From: UBA5603 sp964501315
GTDB taxonomy: Bacteria > Bacillota_I > Bacilli_A > Izemoplasmatales > Hujiaoplasmataceae
Length of the DNA stretch: 60,028 bases
Direction: 5' to 3'
Assembly (NCBI GenBank): GCA_964501315.1
Contig: CAZCSO010000011.1
Coordinates: 1 to 60,028, forward strand
The position numbers and the translations under genes were made by a program. The notes below the pieces were generated by a model that was not told the origin of the DNA, did no database searches, and saw only the letters and a program-made list of their open reading frames with translations. Position 1 is the first letter of the stretch, and every line of letters starts with the position of its first letter. This document shows positions 26,236 to 34,381 of this stretch, in pieces.

Positions 26236-27294
26236 ATGTATCCTAAGATCATCATCGATAAGAATAAGCTCATCGATAATACAATCCGAATGAAACACCT
26301 CACGGAAGCCAATGGAATTTCTTATTTGAGTTTGGTTGTGAAAGTATTGGCAGGTTACTTTCCTGCGGTTGAAGCGATTACGTCAGCTGGGATTGAATGC
26401 CTAGCGGATTCACGCATTGAGAACTTGAAAAAATTCCAGTCGCTTCCTGTTAAAAAAGCGTTGATGAGACTTCCAATGCCATCGCAAGCGTCGATGGTTG
26501 TTCGCTATGCCGATTGGTCACTTAACTCAGAAATTAACACAGTGAGGAAATTAAATAATGCGGCTAAAAATCAAGGAAAACGACACGGCATCATATTAAT
26601 GTTTGATATGGGTGATCTTCGAGAAGGAATCTTTTATCAAGATGATTACCTCGATATCGTTGATGAAATCTTAGCCATGGATCATATTGACTTGATCGGG
26701 ATCGGAACTAATTTAACGTGTTATGGAGGCGTTATTCCGGATCATGAAAATCTATCGAATCTCGTTAAAATCGCCCATACCATTGAGCATGAGTTCGACA
26801 TTGAATTGCCGTTGATATCAGGTGGAAATTCCTCCACAGTTCACCTTTTTGACACTCACCAAATCCCTGAGGGAATCAATCATTTACGGATTGGTGAAGC
26901 ACTCTTGTTGGGAAGAGAGACAGCCTATGGCAAAGCATTGGAAGGCTTTCATGACGATGTGTTCACACTCCAAGCACAACTCATCGAGCTAAAAGAAAAA
27001 CCCAGTTATCCGATTGGAAAAATAGGAATGAATTCTTTCGGGGAAATCCCGATAATTCAAGATAAAGGCTGGATGAGACGAGGCATACTCGCCATTGGAA
27101 AACAGGATGTTCAGCTAGATAACTTACTACCTCTTGATTTGGGTGTTGAGTTAATTGGGGGTTCAAGCGATCATTTGATTGTGGAGCTACCCAATGATTC
27201 GTATAAGGTTGGCGACGTGCTTTCGTTTCGACCCAATTATCCAGGACTATTGCAATTGATGACGTCGTCGTATGTTAAAAAGGAACTAAGATAA
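26236..27294 (+). CDS. orr: Ornithine racemase
   Basis: Orr converts L-ornithine to D-ornithine, the substrate of OraSE. The 352-residue protein has an alanine racemase-type N-terminal barrel with the PLP lysine K36 in LVVKVLAG, the SGGNSSTVHL segment and the GEALLLGRE motif seen in the Orr/YhfX-like branch rather than Alr. The frame is open to an ATG at 26221, but GGAGGG between the two selects the ATG at 26236. It is the last gene of the operon, whereas in Clostridium it usually comes first. Confidence 0.92.
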   Translation: MYPKIIIDKNKLIDNTIRMKHLTEANGISYLSLVVKVLAGYFPAVEAITSAGIECLADSRIENLKKFQSLPVKKALMRLPMPSQASMVVRYADWSLNSEINTVRKLNNAAKNQGKRHGIILMFDMGDLREGIFYQDDYLDIVDEILAMDHIDLIGIGTNLTCYGGVIPDHENLSNLVKIAHTIEHEFDIELPLISGGNSSTVHLFDTHQIPEGINHLRIGEALLLGRETAYGKALEGFHDDVFTLQAQLIELKEKPSYPIGKIGMNSFGEIPIIQDKGWMRRGILAIGKQDVQLDNLLPLDLGVELIGGSSDHLIVELPNDSYKVGDVLSFRPNYPGLLQLMTSSYVKKELR

Positions 27295-27329
27295 AAAAAC
27301 TCTGTTGGGATATCCTCAACAGAGTTTTT
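27295..27329 (+). terminator. Bidirectional terminator between orr and the Nudix gene
   Basis: AAAAACTCTGTTG pairs with CAACAGAGTTTTT around a 9-base centre. The A run on one side and T run on the other allow termination in both directions. It ends the 12 kb operon on the plus strand and the Nudix gene on the minus strand. Confidence 0.92.
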
Positions 27330-27897
27330 ATTTACGATTCGATTTGATTTGTTTGATTTGATCAATGGCCTTTTGATAGACGGCATGCATTCTCGGTTCG
27401 TTGACATGATTGAGTAAATCATCTATCTCGAACCAGCGTACGCCAGAGTTTTCATCGTCCTTGATGACGAGAGGATCGGTTTCGTCCGCTATCAATAAAT
27501 AGGTAATGTTTAGATGCAAGTGGTCGCTGACAAATAAGCCGCGTTTAATATGATTAGGCACATAAATAGTATCAATCATAAAGATATCGTCTGAGTAAGG
27601 CTCAACATGCGTTACGCCCGTTTCTTCCATCGTTTCTTTGATGGCAACGTGAAGACAATCGTCATCGCCGTCGTTGTGCCCTCCTACCCAAGACCACGAC
27701 TTGTAAATATTATGAAACGCAAATAGGATTTTCGTCATTTCGTGATTGACCACGATCGCTGAGGATGTTAAATGGGCAATTTCATTCGTTCGGTGCAAAA
27801 AATCGGGATTCATCTCGATAAATTTAAGAATCATTCGTTGATCGGCGATTTCTTGTTTGTTCTTAGGTTGATAGTTGCGAATTTTGTCGATAATCAT
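27328..27897 (-). CDS. Nudix hydrolase
   Basis: Nudix enzymes cleave nucleoside diphosphates linked to another group. The 189-residue protein has a Nudix box, GHNDGDDDCLHVAIKETMEETG, read in two parts: the glycine start is normal and the catalytic KETMEETG is kept, but the first conserved glutamate is aspartate and REU has lysine for arginine. The substrate cannot be told. The frame is open to an ATG at 27909, but AGGGA fits the ATG at 27897. It lies downstream of the antiporter with its own promoter. Confidence 0.88.
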   Translation of the reverse strand: MIIDKIRNYQPKNKQEIADQRMILKFIEMNPDFLHRTNEIAHLTSSAIVVNHEMTKILFAFHNIYKSWSWVGGHNDGDDDCLHVAIKETMEETGVTHVEPYSDDIFMIDTIYVPNHIKRGLFVSDHLHLNITYLLIADETDPLVIKDDENSGVRWFEIDDLLNHVNEPRMHAVYQKAIDQIKQIKSNRK

Positions 27898-27926
27898 AAA
27901 TTCCCTCATAAGTGTATATTACTATA

Positions 27927-27955
27927 ACGATATCGTAAACGCTGTGATTTGTCAA
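27927..27955 (-). promoter_or_regulatory. Promoter of the Nudix gene
   Basis: On the minus strand TTGACA (27955-27950), a 17-base spacer and TATCGT (27932-27927). A weak cre-like sequence TCACAGCGTTTACG lies in the spacer. No terminator is seen after the antiporter, so readthrough can add to expression. Confidence 0.65.
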
Positions 27956-27972
27956 TTTTTATGGAAATCTTT

Positions 27973-29151
27973 TTACGAAACCCGCAACCACCGTTTTGAA
28001 GTGGTATCCATTAGGATGGCACCCAACGGAGCAGTAATCAGAATCGCTAAAACCGCCATCGTCAAGATGAGTTGACCGCTTGCCAAACCATAACTTAACG
28101 GAATGGATCCAATTGCCGCTTGAACCGTTGCCTTGGGTAAATAGGAGACGATGACAAACAACTTTTCTTTTCTGGTTAATCTCGCGGTTGTTAAAGCAAT
28201 CAAGACCCCCAAAGACCTGATTATCAAAGCACACACAATAATGATGATTGAGGAAAGCCCAACACTGGGTATGACCGTAATGTCAACGGCTGCGCCGACC
28301 AAAACGAAGAGCATGAGTTCGGCGAGAACCCAAATTTTTTCGAACTTACCCACCAATCGTTTGGCTAAGGGAGCGTAGAACTTGAGCAACGTAACACCCA
28401 TAGCCATGACGGCTATGAGTCCGGAAAGCGATAGGATTGGTTTCAACCAATCTTGAAGTTCGATAAATAAGAACGAAACACTTAGCAAGATTAACACTTT
28501 GATTGTATCTCGTATATGAACTCGTTTGAAAAACCATACCAGAGCAAGCCCAACAACCGCACCCAATATCACGCCAAGAATGATGGATAGCGGAAGCGTT
28601 GCTAAGGATAGAAACGAAAACGAGTTCGTTTCATACATTTGTAAGAACGACATAAACAAAACAATAACGTAGATGTCATCGACCGATGCACCCGCCATAA
28701 TCAATTGGGGAATGGAATGATTCGTTCCTCGATTGGATTCAATTAAACGAATCATTCGTGGAACAACAACGGCAGGCGATACCGCAGCTAAAACCGATCC
28801 CATAATCGCCGCTTCTAAATACGTTATATTAAAGAATAAAGGAGCGAGCAACGTGATGGCGATGAGTTCAAAAGTTGCAGGAATGAACGATAATAAAATG
28901 GCCGTTTTACCGATCCGTTTCAAATCTTTTAAATCGAGTGTCAAACCAGCTCTAAATAAAATAATGATGAGCGCTATCTGACGCAAATCAAGAGAAATGG
29001 AAAGTAGGCCGGGATCAATCAAATTCAAAACATACGGTCCAAGAATAATTCCGCCTATCAACATCGCAACCAAACTTGGTAAACGAAGTCGTTGAAAAAT
29101 CGAAGACAAGATAAGGCTTAATAGGACAATCAATGCGAGACTCAGCAACAT
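27973..29151 (-). CDS. Cation:proton antiporter (CPA family), fluoride-riboswitch controlled
   Basis: The 392-residue protein is an integral membrane exchanger of the monovalent cation:proton antiporter superfamily, with about 11 hydrophobic helices, LPSLVAMLIGGIILGPY at the start, LFRAGLTLDLKDLK, and AVSPAVVVPRMI. The ion-binding helix reads GASVDDIYV, with two adjacent aspartates (158-159) as in electrogenic antiporters. It has a GAAAGGA ribosome binding site. The fluoride aptamer in its leader implies a role in resisting fluoride, directly or through ion balance. The true ion is unknown. Antiporters of this kind are among the genes known to be linked to fluoride riboswitches. Confidence 0.9.
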   Translation of the reverse strand: MLLSLALIVLLSLILSSIFQRLRLPSLVAMLIGGIILGPYVLNLIDPGLLSISLDLRQIALIIILFRAGLTLDLKDLKRIGKTAILLSFIPATFELIAITLLAPLFFNITYLEAAIMGSVLAAVSPAVVVPRMIRLIESNRGTNHSIPQLIMAGASVDDIYVIVLFMSFLQMYETNSFSFLSLATLPLSIILGVILGAVVGLALVWFFKRVHIRDTIKVLILLSVSFLFIELQDWLKPILSLSGLIAVMAMGVTLLKFYAPLAKRLVGKFEKIWVLAELMLFVLVGAAVDITVIPSVGLSSIIIIVCALIIRSLGVLIALTTARLTRKEKLFVIVSYLPKATVQAAIGSIPLSYGLASGQLILTMAVLAILITAPLGAILMDTTSKRWLRVS

Positions 29152-29167
29152 AGGGGAATCCTTTCAT

Positions 29168-29207
29168 AAAAAAATGACTTTACGCTCAAAAGAGAGGTAG
29201 AAGTCAT
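29168..29207 (-). terminator. Riboswitch-controlled terminator before the antiporter
   Basis: On the minus strand ATGACTT (29207-29201) pairs with AAGTCAT (29180-29174), with further pairing inside, followed by seven Ts. The 5' arm is the conserved 3' end of the fluoride aptamer, so aptamer folding and termination exclude each other: an ON switch. Confidence 0.85.
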
Positions 29208-29262
29208 CAGCGTTTGCTTACGCGGTTTTAGCTCGAGCTATGGGAGACAATCATTCCCATTC
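29194..29262 (-). ncRNA. Fluoride riboswitch (crcB motif)
   Basis: Read on the minus strand: a first stem ATGGGA/TCCCAT with the loop ATGATTGTC, an inserted small hairpin AGCTCGAGCT, then AAAACCGCG, a stem GCGT/ACGC, and the hallmark CTGATGACTTCTACC. The order and the UGAUGrCUnCUAC end match the crcB motif. The loop-to-3'-strand pseudoknot is partial by eye (GTC with GAC plus two outer pairs), and the GATGG box is AATGA, so it is a divergent member. A terminator follows directly and the gene is an antiporter, both expected. Confidence 0.8.
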
Positions 29263-29265
29263 CTA

Positions 29266-29294
29266 ATTATACGGGTCGAGTGCAAATTCGTCAA
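29266..29294 (-). promoter_or_regulatory. Promoter of the fluoride-controlled antiporter
   Basis: Minus strand TTGACG (29294-29289), 17-base spacer and perfect TATAAT (29271-29266). Transcription would start near 29259, exactly at the 5' side of the aptamer stem. Confidence 0.88.
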
Positions 29295-29348
29295 CGAAAT
29301 TTTACTTCTATATTATAATAAGGAAGCAACTCACAATAAAATTATTTT

Positions 29349-29364
29349 TCACTTTATAAAGTGA
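29349..29364 (+). repeat. 16-bp palindrome between the divergent antiporter and topA genes
   Basis: TCACTTTATAAAGTGA is a perfect 16-base palindrome 25 bases upstream of the topA minus-35 box. No T run follows closely enough to make a clear terminator. An operator or a weak terminator is possible. Confidence 0.55.
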
Positions 29365-29388
29365 GGGATTTTTCTCAAATAAAACGTG

Positions 29389-29417
29389 TTGACATCCACA
29401 CTCAATGTGAGTATAGT
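29389..29417 (+). promoter_or_regulatory. Promoter of topA with a palindrome in the spacer
   Basis: TTGACA (29389-29394), 17-base spacer and TATAGT (29412-29417). The spacer and minus-10 edge contain ACTCA-ATG-TGAGT (29400-29412), a perfect inverted repeat placed like a repressor site. Confidence 0.8.
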
Positions 29418-29442
29418 TATATAATGAAATGAGGTAATCCGT

Positions 29443-31521
29443 ATGGCAAAGTATCTAGTGATCGTTGAATCACCGTCAAAATCAAAGACAATTGGACAAT
29501 ATTTGGGCAGTGATTTTATCGTCAAATCCTCCAAAGGACACGTACGCGATCTCTCGATATCCGGTGCAGGCGGACTCGGAATTGATATTGCCAATCATTT
29601 CAAACCCGACTATGTCGTCCTAAGTGACAAAAAAGCCATTGTTAAAGAATTGCATGATGCCTCAAAACAGGTTGATGCCATCTACCTCGCTACTGACCCT
29701 GACCGAGAAGGAGAAGCAATCAGTTGGCATTTATCGCAAATTATCGTGACTAAAAATAAAACCATTAAACGCGTCATCTTTAATGAAATTACAAAGACGG
29801 CCATCCTAGAAGCCTTCCATCATCCGGGAGATATTGACATGAATTTGGTTTCTAGTCAAGAAACCCGACGAATGACGGACCGCATCATAGGGTTTAAATT
29901 AAGTAAATTGCTTCAAAGTAAAATCAAATCAAAATCGGCAGGCCGCGTTCAAAGTGCCGCTTTGAAACTGATTGTGGATCGCGATCGTGAAATTAATGAT
30001 TTCGTTTCTGAAGAATATTACGAAATCGATGCAAAATTTGATCAATTTGTCGCTCATCTTTCCAAGTATGATAACAAATCTGTCGACATTAAATCACTTG
30101 ATCAAGCAAATGCGATGATAGCATCGTTAATCAATCCGATGACGGTTGAATCCTTAGAAACCAAACGCCGTCAAACCGAAAGTAAACCACCGTTTATCAC
30201 TTCAACGCTTCAACAAGATGCTTCCAACAAGCTCGGATTCACATCGACGAAGACGATGCAAATCGCACAACGACTTTACGAAGGGATTGATTGCGGAAAC
30301 GAAACAATTGGTTTAATTACTTATATGCGAACCGATTCGTTCCGCTTGTCACAATCGTTTGTCCAATCAGCGTACGATTACATAGATTCAACGTATGGAA
30401 AAGCGTATGTCGGAACGTATAAAGTTGGTAAAAAAGGATCTTTAGTTCAAGATGCCCACGAAGCCATTCGTCCAACTGACGTAACGAAAACACCTGAAAA
30501 GATGAAGCCATATCTTTCTAAAGATGAGTATCATTTGTATCAACTCATTTATTTAAGGGCAATTTCTTCGTTGATGAAAGCAACCCAACGGGATGTTACC
30601 ACGTTAACGTTAAAAAGTGGCAAAGCACTCTTTAAAACCAGTGCCTCAAAAATTGTCTTTGATGGGTACTTGAAGGCTTACTCTAAATTTGAAAGCGATG
30701 AAGAATCCGATCATATTAATTTGCCAACCTATGAAGTGGGATCTACCGTAATGGCGCTTGAATTCCTCAAAAAACAATGCTTTACGCAACCCCCGCTTCG
30801 ATACAACGAAGCCCGACTCATTAAGGAAATGGAGGATTTAGGGATTGGTCGTCCTTCGACCTATGCCCAAACCATCCAAACCTTAAAACTGCGGAAGTAT
30901 GTATCACTAGTGGATAAAAAATTCGTTGCGACCGAACAAGGTCAAAAGACGATTGAACAACTCGATCTGTTCTTTAAGGAATTTATCAGCGCAACGTATT
31001 CGCGCGAAATGGAAGATGTTTTGGATGAAATTGCTTCGGGGAAAGCTGATTCAACGAAAGTCTTGGAAACCTTTTATGAAGATTTCATGCCGATGGTGGA
31101 TAATGCACGCAAGCATATGGTTAAAGTCAAACCGGCGGAAACCGGAGAAAAGTGTCCCGTTTGTGGACATCCGATGGTCCTTCGCCACGGGGCGTACGGT
31201 GACTTTGAAGCCTGTGGCAATTTTCCAAAGTGCAAGTACATTAAACCCAATACGAACGTTGTCAAACCAGTAAAAAAAGCACTCGATACCACCGTTCCTT
31301 GTCCGGTATGTCATGAAGGAACTTTGATTGAACGAACCGCCACTAAAGGAATGAACAAAGGCAAAAAGTTTTATGCTTGTTCAAACTACCCGAAATGCAA
31401 AACCATCGCTCCGTATCGTCCGACCGATAAGAATTGCCCCAAATGTGGCAAACCTATGATCGTTGATGAAGTGGGTGTGCTCCGATGCATCGACAATATT
31501 ACGTGTGCACATGTTGAATGA
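29443..31521 (+). CDS. topA: DNA topoisomerase I
   Basis: TopA relaxes negative supercoils through a transient tyrosine link to DNA. The 692-residue protein has the Toprim start YLVIVESPSKSKTIGQYLG, DPDREGEAISWH, the active tyrosine in GLITYMRTDSFR and GRPSTYAQTI. Three C-terminal zinc-finger-type repeats follow: CPVCGHPM...CGNFPKC, CPVCHEG...CSNYPKC and CPKCGKPM...CIDNITC. Length and fingers are typical of Firmicutes enzymes. GAGGTAA precedes the ATG. Confidence 0.97.
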   Translation: MAKYLVIVESPSKSKTIGQYLGSDFIVKSSKGHVRDLSISGAGGLGIDIANHFKPDYVVLSDKKAIVKELHDASKQVDAIYLATDPDREGEAISWHLSQIIVTKNKTIKRVIFNEITKTAILEAFHHPGDIDMNLVSSQETRRMTDRIIGFKLSKLLQSKIKSKSAGRVQSAALKLIVDRDREINDFVSEEYYEIDAKFDQFVAHLSKYDNKSVDIKSLDQANAMIASLINPMTVESLETKRRQTESKPPFITSTLQQDASNKLGFTSTKTMQIAQRLYEGIDCGNETIGLITYMRTDSFRLSQSFVQSAYDYIDSTYGKAYVGTYKVGKKGSLVQDAHEAIRPTDVTKTPEKMKPYLSKDEYHLYQLIYLRAISSLMKATQRDVTTLTLKSGKALFKTSASKIVFDGYLKAYSKFESDEESDHINLPTYEVGSTVMALEFLKKQCFTQPPLRYNEARLIKEMEDLGIGRPSTYAQTIQTLKLRKYVSLVDKKFVATEQGQKTIEQLDLFFKEFISATYSREMEDVLDEIASGKADSTKVLETFYEDFMPMVDNARKHMVKVKPAETGEKCPVCGHPMVLRHGAYGDFEACGNFPKCKYIKPNTNVVKPVKKALDTTVPCPVCHEGTLIERTATKGMNKGKKFYACSNYPKCKTIAPYRPTDKNCPKCGKPMIVDEVGVLRCIDNITCAHVE

Positions 31522-31523
31522 CG

Positions 31524-31549
31524 ATCCGCTTAACAGCGGATTTTCTTTT
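31524..31549 (+). terminator. Terminator of topA
   Basis: ATCCGCT pairs with AGCGGAT around a TAAC loop, then TTTTCTTTT, 2 bases after the topA stop. Confidence 0.85.
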
Positions 31550-31578
31550 GTATAAACCAATGAAAAAAAACGATTTTA

Positions 31579-31587
31579 TGATATAAT
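31579..31587 (+). promoter_or_regulatory. Extended minus-10 promoter of ftsY-ylxM-ffh
   Basis: TGATATAAT is a perfect extended minus-10 element 28 bases before the ftsY ATG. No minus-35 match is visible, as is usual for this promoter class. Confidence 0.7.
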
Positions 31588-31614
31588 ACGTTTTGATAAG
31601 GTCAGGTGAAACGC

Positions 31615-32583
31615 ATGGGGATTTTCCAAAAACTCTTTGCCTCAAAAGAACAAAAACAAAAAGCTCAAAAATATCGATTGGGCATGGAAAAAACGCGACA
31701 ATCATTGCGATCGCTTAAGGATGTATTAACCACATCCAAAAAAATAGATGAAGCGCTTTTTGATAAACTTGAAGAAATTTTTATCATGGCCGACATTGGC
31801 ATCGATACCGTCGTTACCTTTATTGAAGCGCTTAAAAGCGAAGTCAAACATCTTAAAATCGAAACGCCGGTTCAACTCGAAAATATCATCGTTGATAAGA
31901 TGTTCGACTTGTATTTGAAAGGCGAAATCATCGACACCACCATCCGCTTCAATGAAAACGGATTGACGCTCATCTTGTTTGTCGGCGTCAATGGGACTGG
32001 AAAGACAACGTCCATTGGAAAAATGGCCTACAAGCTAAAACAAGATGGCAAATCCGTGATGTTGGCTGCAGGGGATACCTTTCGAGCAGGAGCCATCAAC
32101 CAATTGAAAATATGGGGAGAACGCGTCGGCTGTCCCGTGATAGCTAAAGAAGAAGGATCTGATCCCTCAAGTGTTATTTTTGAGGCCATTCGGGAAGCGA
32201 AAAAACAAGGAGTCGACGTGCTTTTATGTGATACGGCTGGACGACTTCAAAACAAAGTCAATTTAATGAAGGAACTCGATAAAATCAACCGGACGATTCA
32301 ACGTGAATTGCCCAACACCGTTTACGAACGTTACTTGGTTATCGATGCGACGACGGGTCAAAACGGACTTAACCAAGCAAAAATCTTCAAAGAAGCGACC
32401 GATGTCACGGGCATTATTCTGACAAAACTCGACGGTACCGCAAAAGGTGGCATTGTTCTTGCCATTCGAAATGAATTGGGAATTCCCATTTCATTCGTCG
32501 GACTCGGTGAAAAAATCACCGATTTGGATTACTTTGACATTGAGGATTATATCTACGGATTGTTCGCCGATTTTTTTGAATAA
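31615..32583 (+). CDS. ftsY: Signal recognition particle receptor FtsY
   Basis: FtsY docks the signal recognition particle at the membrane and hydrolyses GTP with Ffh. The 322-residue protein is the NG core almost without the acidic A domain, as in many Gram-positives. It has GVNGTGKTTSIGKM (G1), DTFRAGAINQLK, DTAGRLQNK (G3), TKLDGTAKGG (G4) and GLGEKITDL. A GTG at 31606 is in frame, but AGGTCAGGTG spaces better for the ATG at 31615. Confidence 0.96.
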   Translation: MGIFQKLFASKEQKQKAQKYRLGMEKTRQSLRSLKDVLTTSKKIDEALFDKLEEIFIMADIGIDTVVTFIEALKSEVKHLKIETPVQLENIIVDKMFDLYLKGEIIDTTIRFNENGLTLILFVGVNGTGKTTSIGKMAYKLKQDGKSVMLAAGDTFRAGAINQLKIWGERVGCPVIAKEEGSDPSSVIFEAIREAKKQGVDVLLCDTAGRLQNKVNLMKELDKINRTIQRELPNTVYERYLVIDATTGQNGLNQAKIFKEATDVTGIILTKLDGTAKGGIVLAIRNELGIPISFVGLGEKITDLDYFDIEDYIYGLFADFFE

Positions 32584-32592
32584 GGAGTCGCT

Positions 32593-32922
32593 ATGGAAAA
32601 AACGATTGAGTCAAAAATTCGTTATCATCAACTGTACGATTGTTACGGAACATTACTGACGGAAAAACAAAAAACGGCGTTTGAGTACTATTATCTCGAT
32701 GATTATTCGCTCTCTGAAATTGCAGAATTGTTGAGCGTTAGCCGCAATGCCGTCTACGAACAAATTACGATTGCGACCAATTATTTAGATGATTACGAAT
32801 CTAAACTGCATCTCTTAGAAAAAAATCAATTGATTGAGTCGCTTATCAATTCTGTTCGAGAACTCGATTCTTTACCGAAAGAACTAGAACCAATCCTTAA
32901 AAAACTGGAAACATGGGAGTGA
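32593..32922 (+). CDS. ylxM: YlxM-family helix-turn-helix protein
   Basis: A 109-residue protein of the YlxM/p13 family (UPF0122), which is nearly always encoded next to ffh and affects signal recognition particle function. The helix-turn-helix LSEIAELLSVSRNAVYEQI resembles region 4 of sigma factors, preceded by TEKQKTAFEYYYLDDYS. AAGGAG precedes the ATG. It lies between ftsY and ffh, 4 bases before ffh. Confidence 0.93.
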   Translation: MEKTIESKIRYHQLYDCYGTLLTEKQKTAFEYYYLDDYSLSEIAELLSVSRNAVYEQITIATNYLDDYESKLHLLEKNQLIESLINSVRELDSLPKELEPILKKLETWE

Positions 32923-32926
32923 TACG

Positions 32927-34324
32927 ATGGCATTTGAAAATTTAACATCCAGAATGCAAATGGCATTTCGCCGCATTACTGGAAAATCAAAATTAACGGA
33001 AAACGATATTGAAGAAATGATGAAAGAAGTCCGTCTTTCGTTACTTGAAGCGGACGTCAATTATAAAGTAGTCAAGGAATTTACCGCTGAAGTTAAAGAA
33101 CAAGCCCTCGGCGAAAAGATCATGAAAGGCCTTAATCCAGGTCAACAAGTTGTCAAAATCGTCAACGATGCCTTAGTTGAATTAATGGGTTCGGAAGCCG
33201 TTCTCATTCAGTTCAACGAAACCAGACCGACCGTCATCATGATGGTGGGTTTACAGGGTGCCGGTAAAACAACGACTGCGGGTAAATTAGGCGCTTATTT
33301 ACGTAAGAATCATAATAAAAAACCACTTTTAATCGCTGCCGACATTTATCGTCCGGCTGCAATTGATCAGTTAATTACCGTGGGAAATCAACTTCAAATC
33401 GATGTCTTTTCAATGGGAACGGATGTCAATCCGCGCGAAATCGTAAAACAAGGATTAAAGAAAGCCCAAGCCGAAGCCTTTGATTTAGTCATTATCGACA
33501 CCGCCGGACGTCTTCATATCAATGAAACGCTGATGGACGAACTCATCGATATTAAGAAGATTGCCAAACCCGATGAAATCTTATTGACGGTCGATGCGAT
33601 GACGGGTCAAGATGCCGTCAACGTATCGGTCGCATTTAACGATGCGCTTGCGATCACCGGCTGCGTCTTAACCAAACTGGACGGCGACACCCGAGGTGGC
33701 GCTGCGTTATCGATTCGTAAAATGACGGGGATACCGATTAAATTTGCGGGTACCGGAGAAAAATTAACGGAAATCGAACTATTCCATCCGGAACGCATGG
33801 CATCCCGTATTTTAGGTATGGGCGACGTGCTGACGTTAATTGAAAAAGCACAGGAAGAAATCGATGAAGACGAAGCCATGTCAATGATGGAAAAAATGAT
33901 GTCGGGGCACTTCAACTTCAATGATTTATTAAAACAAATGAAAATGATTAAACGGATGGGCGCCTTTTCGGGTATCCTAAAATTTCTTCCAGGAATGGGA
34001 CAAATGGCGAACATGGATAAAGTTGATGATAAACAACTCGTGTATATTGAAGCGATCATTCATTCAATGACCCTTGATGAACGCAAAAATCCAGAATTGT
34101 TAAGCCGAAGCAGTTCGCGTCGAAATCGCGTCGCGAACGGTTCAGGGCGATCCACTACCGAAGTCAATCGTCTCATTTCGATGCTTGAAAAGCAAAGAGA
34201 TATGATGAAACGTCTTCAAGGGATGAACCCATCAACGATTGAAAAAATGGCTCAAAACGCCCCCATGAATTCTCCCAACCCGTATCAAGGAAAGGGTAAA
34301 GGGAAAGGTGGCTTCAAAATTTAA
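32927..34324 (+). CDS. ffh: Signal recognition particle protein Ffh
   Basis: Ffh binds 4.5S/6S RNA and signal sequences and delivers ribosomes to FtsY. The 465-residue protein has an N domain, the G domain with GLQGAGKTTTAGKLG, DTAGRLHINE, TKLDGDTRGGAAL and GTGEKLTEI, and a methionine-rich M domain (MMEKMMSGHFNF, QRDMMKRLQGM). The SRP RNA gene is not in this window. A terminator follows. Confidence 0.97.
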   Translation: MAFENLTSRMQMAFRRITGKSKLTENDIEEMMKEVRLSLLEADVNYKVVKEFTAEVKEQALGEKIMKGLNPGQQVVKIVNDALVELMGSEAVLIQFNETRPTVIMMVGLQGAGKTTTAGKLGAYLRKNHNKKPLLIAADIYRPAAIDQLITVGNQLQIDVFSMGTDVNPREIVKQGLKKAQAEAFDLVIIDTAGRLHINETLMDELIDIKKIAKPDEILLTVDAMTGQDAVNVSVAFNDALAITGCVLTKLDGDTRGGAALSIRKMTGIPIKFAGTGEKLTEIELFHPERMASRILGMGDVLTLIEKAQEEIDEDEAMSMMEKMMSGHFNFNDLLKQMKMIKRMGAFSGILKFLPGMGQMANMDKVDDKQLVYIEAIIHSMTLDERKNPELLSRSSSRRNRVANGSGRSTTEVNRLISMLEKQRDMMKRLQGMNPSTIEKMAQNAPMNSPNPYQGKGKGKGGFKI

Positions 34325-34332
34325 ACTAAAAG

Positions 34333-34362
34333 CCCTAACGATGCCATCATTAGGGTTTTTTT
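34333..34362 (+). terminator. Terminator of ftsY-ylxM-ffh
   Basis: CCCTAA pairs with TTAGGG, with inner GAT/ATC pairing after one mismatch, then seven Ts. Confidence 0.85.
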
Positions 34363-34381
34363 GACGGAAGGATGAGATTCG

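Noticed and set aside
29152..29294. Guanidine (ykkC) riboswitch before the antiporter
   Set aside because: The ykkC motifs and ACGR loops are absent, while the AAACxGC...UGAUGxCUnCUAC blocks of the fluoride motif are present.
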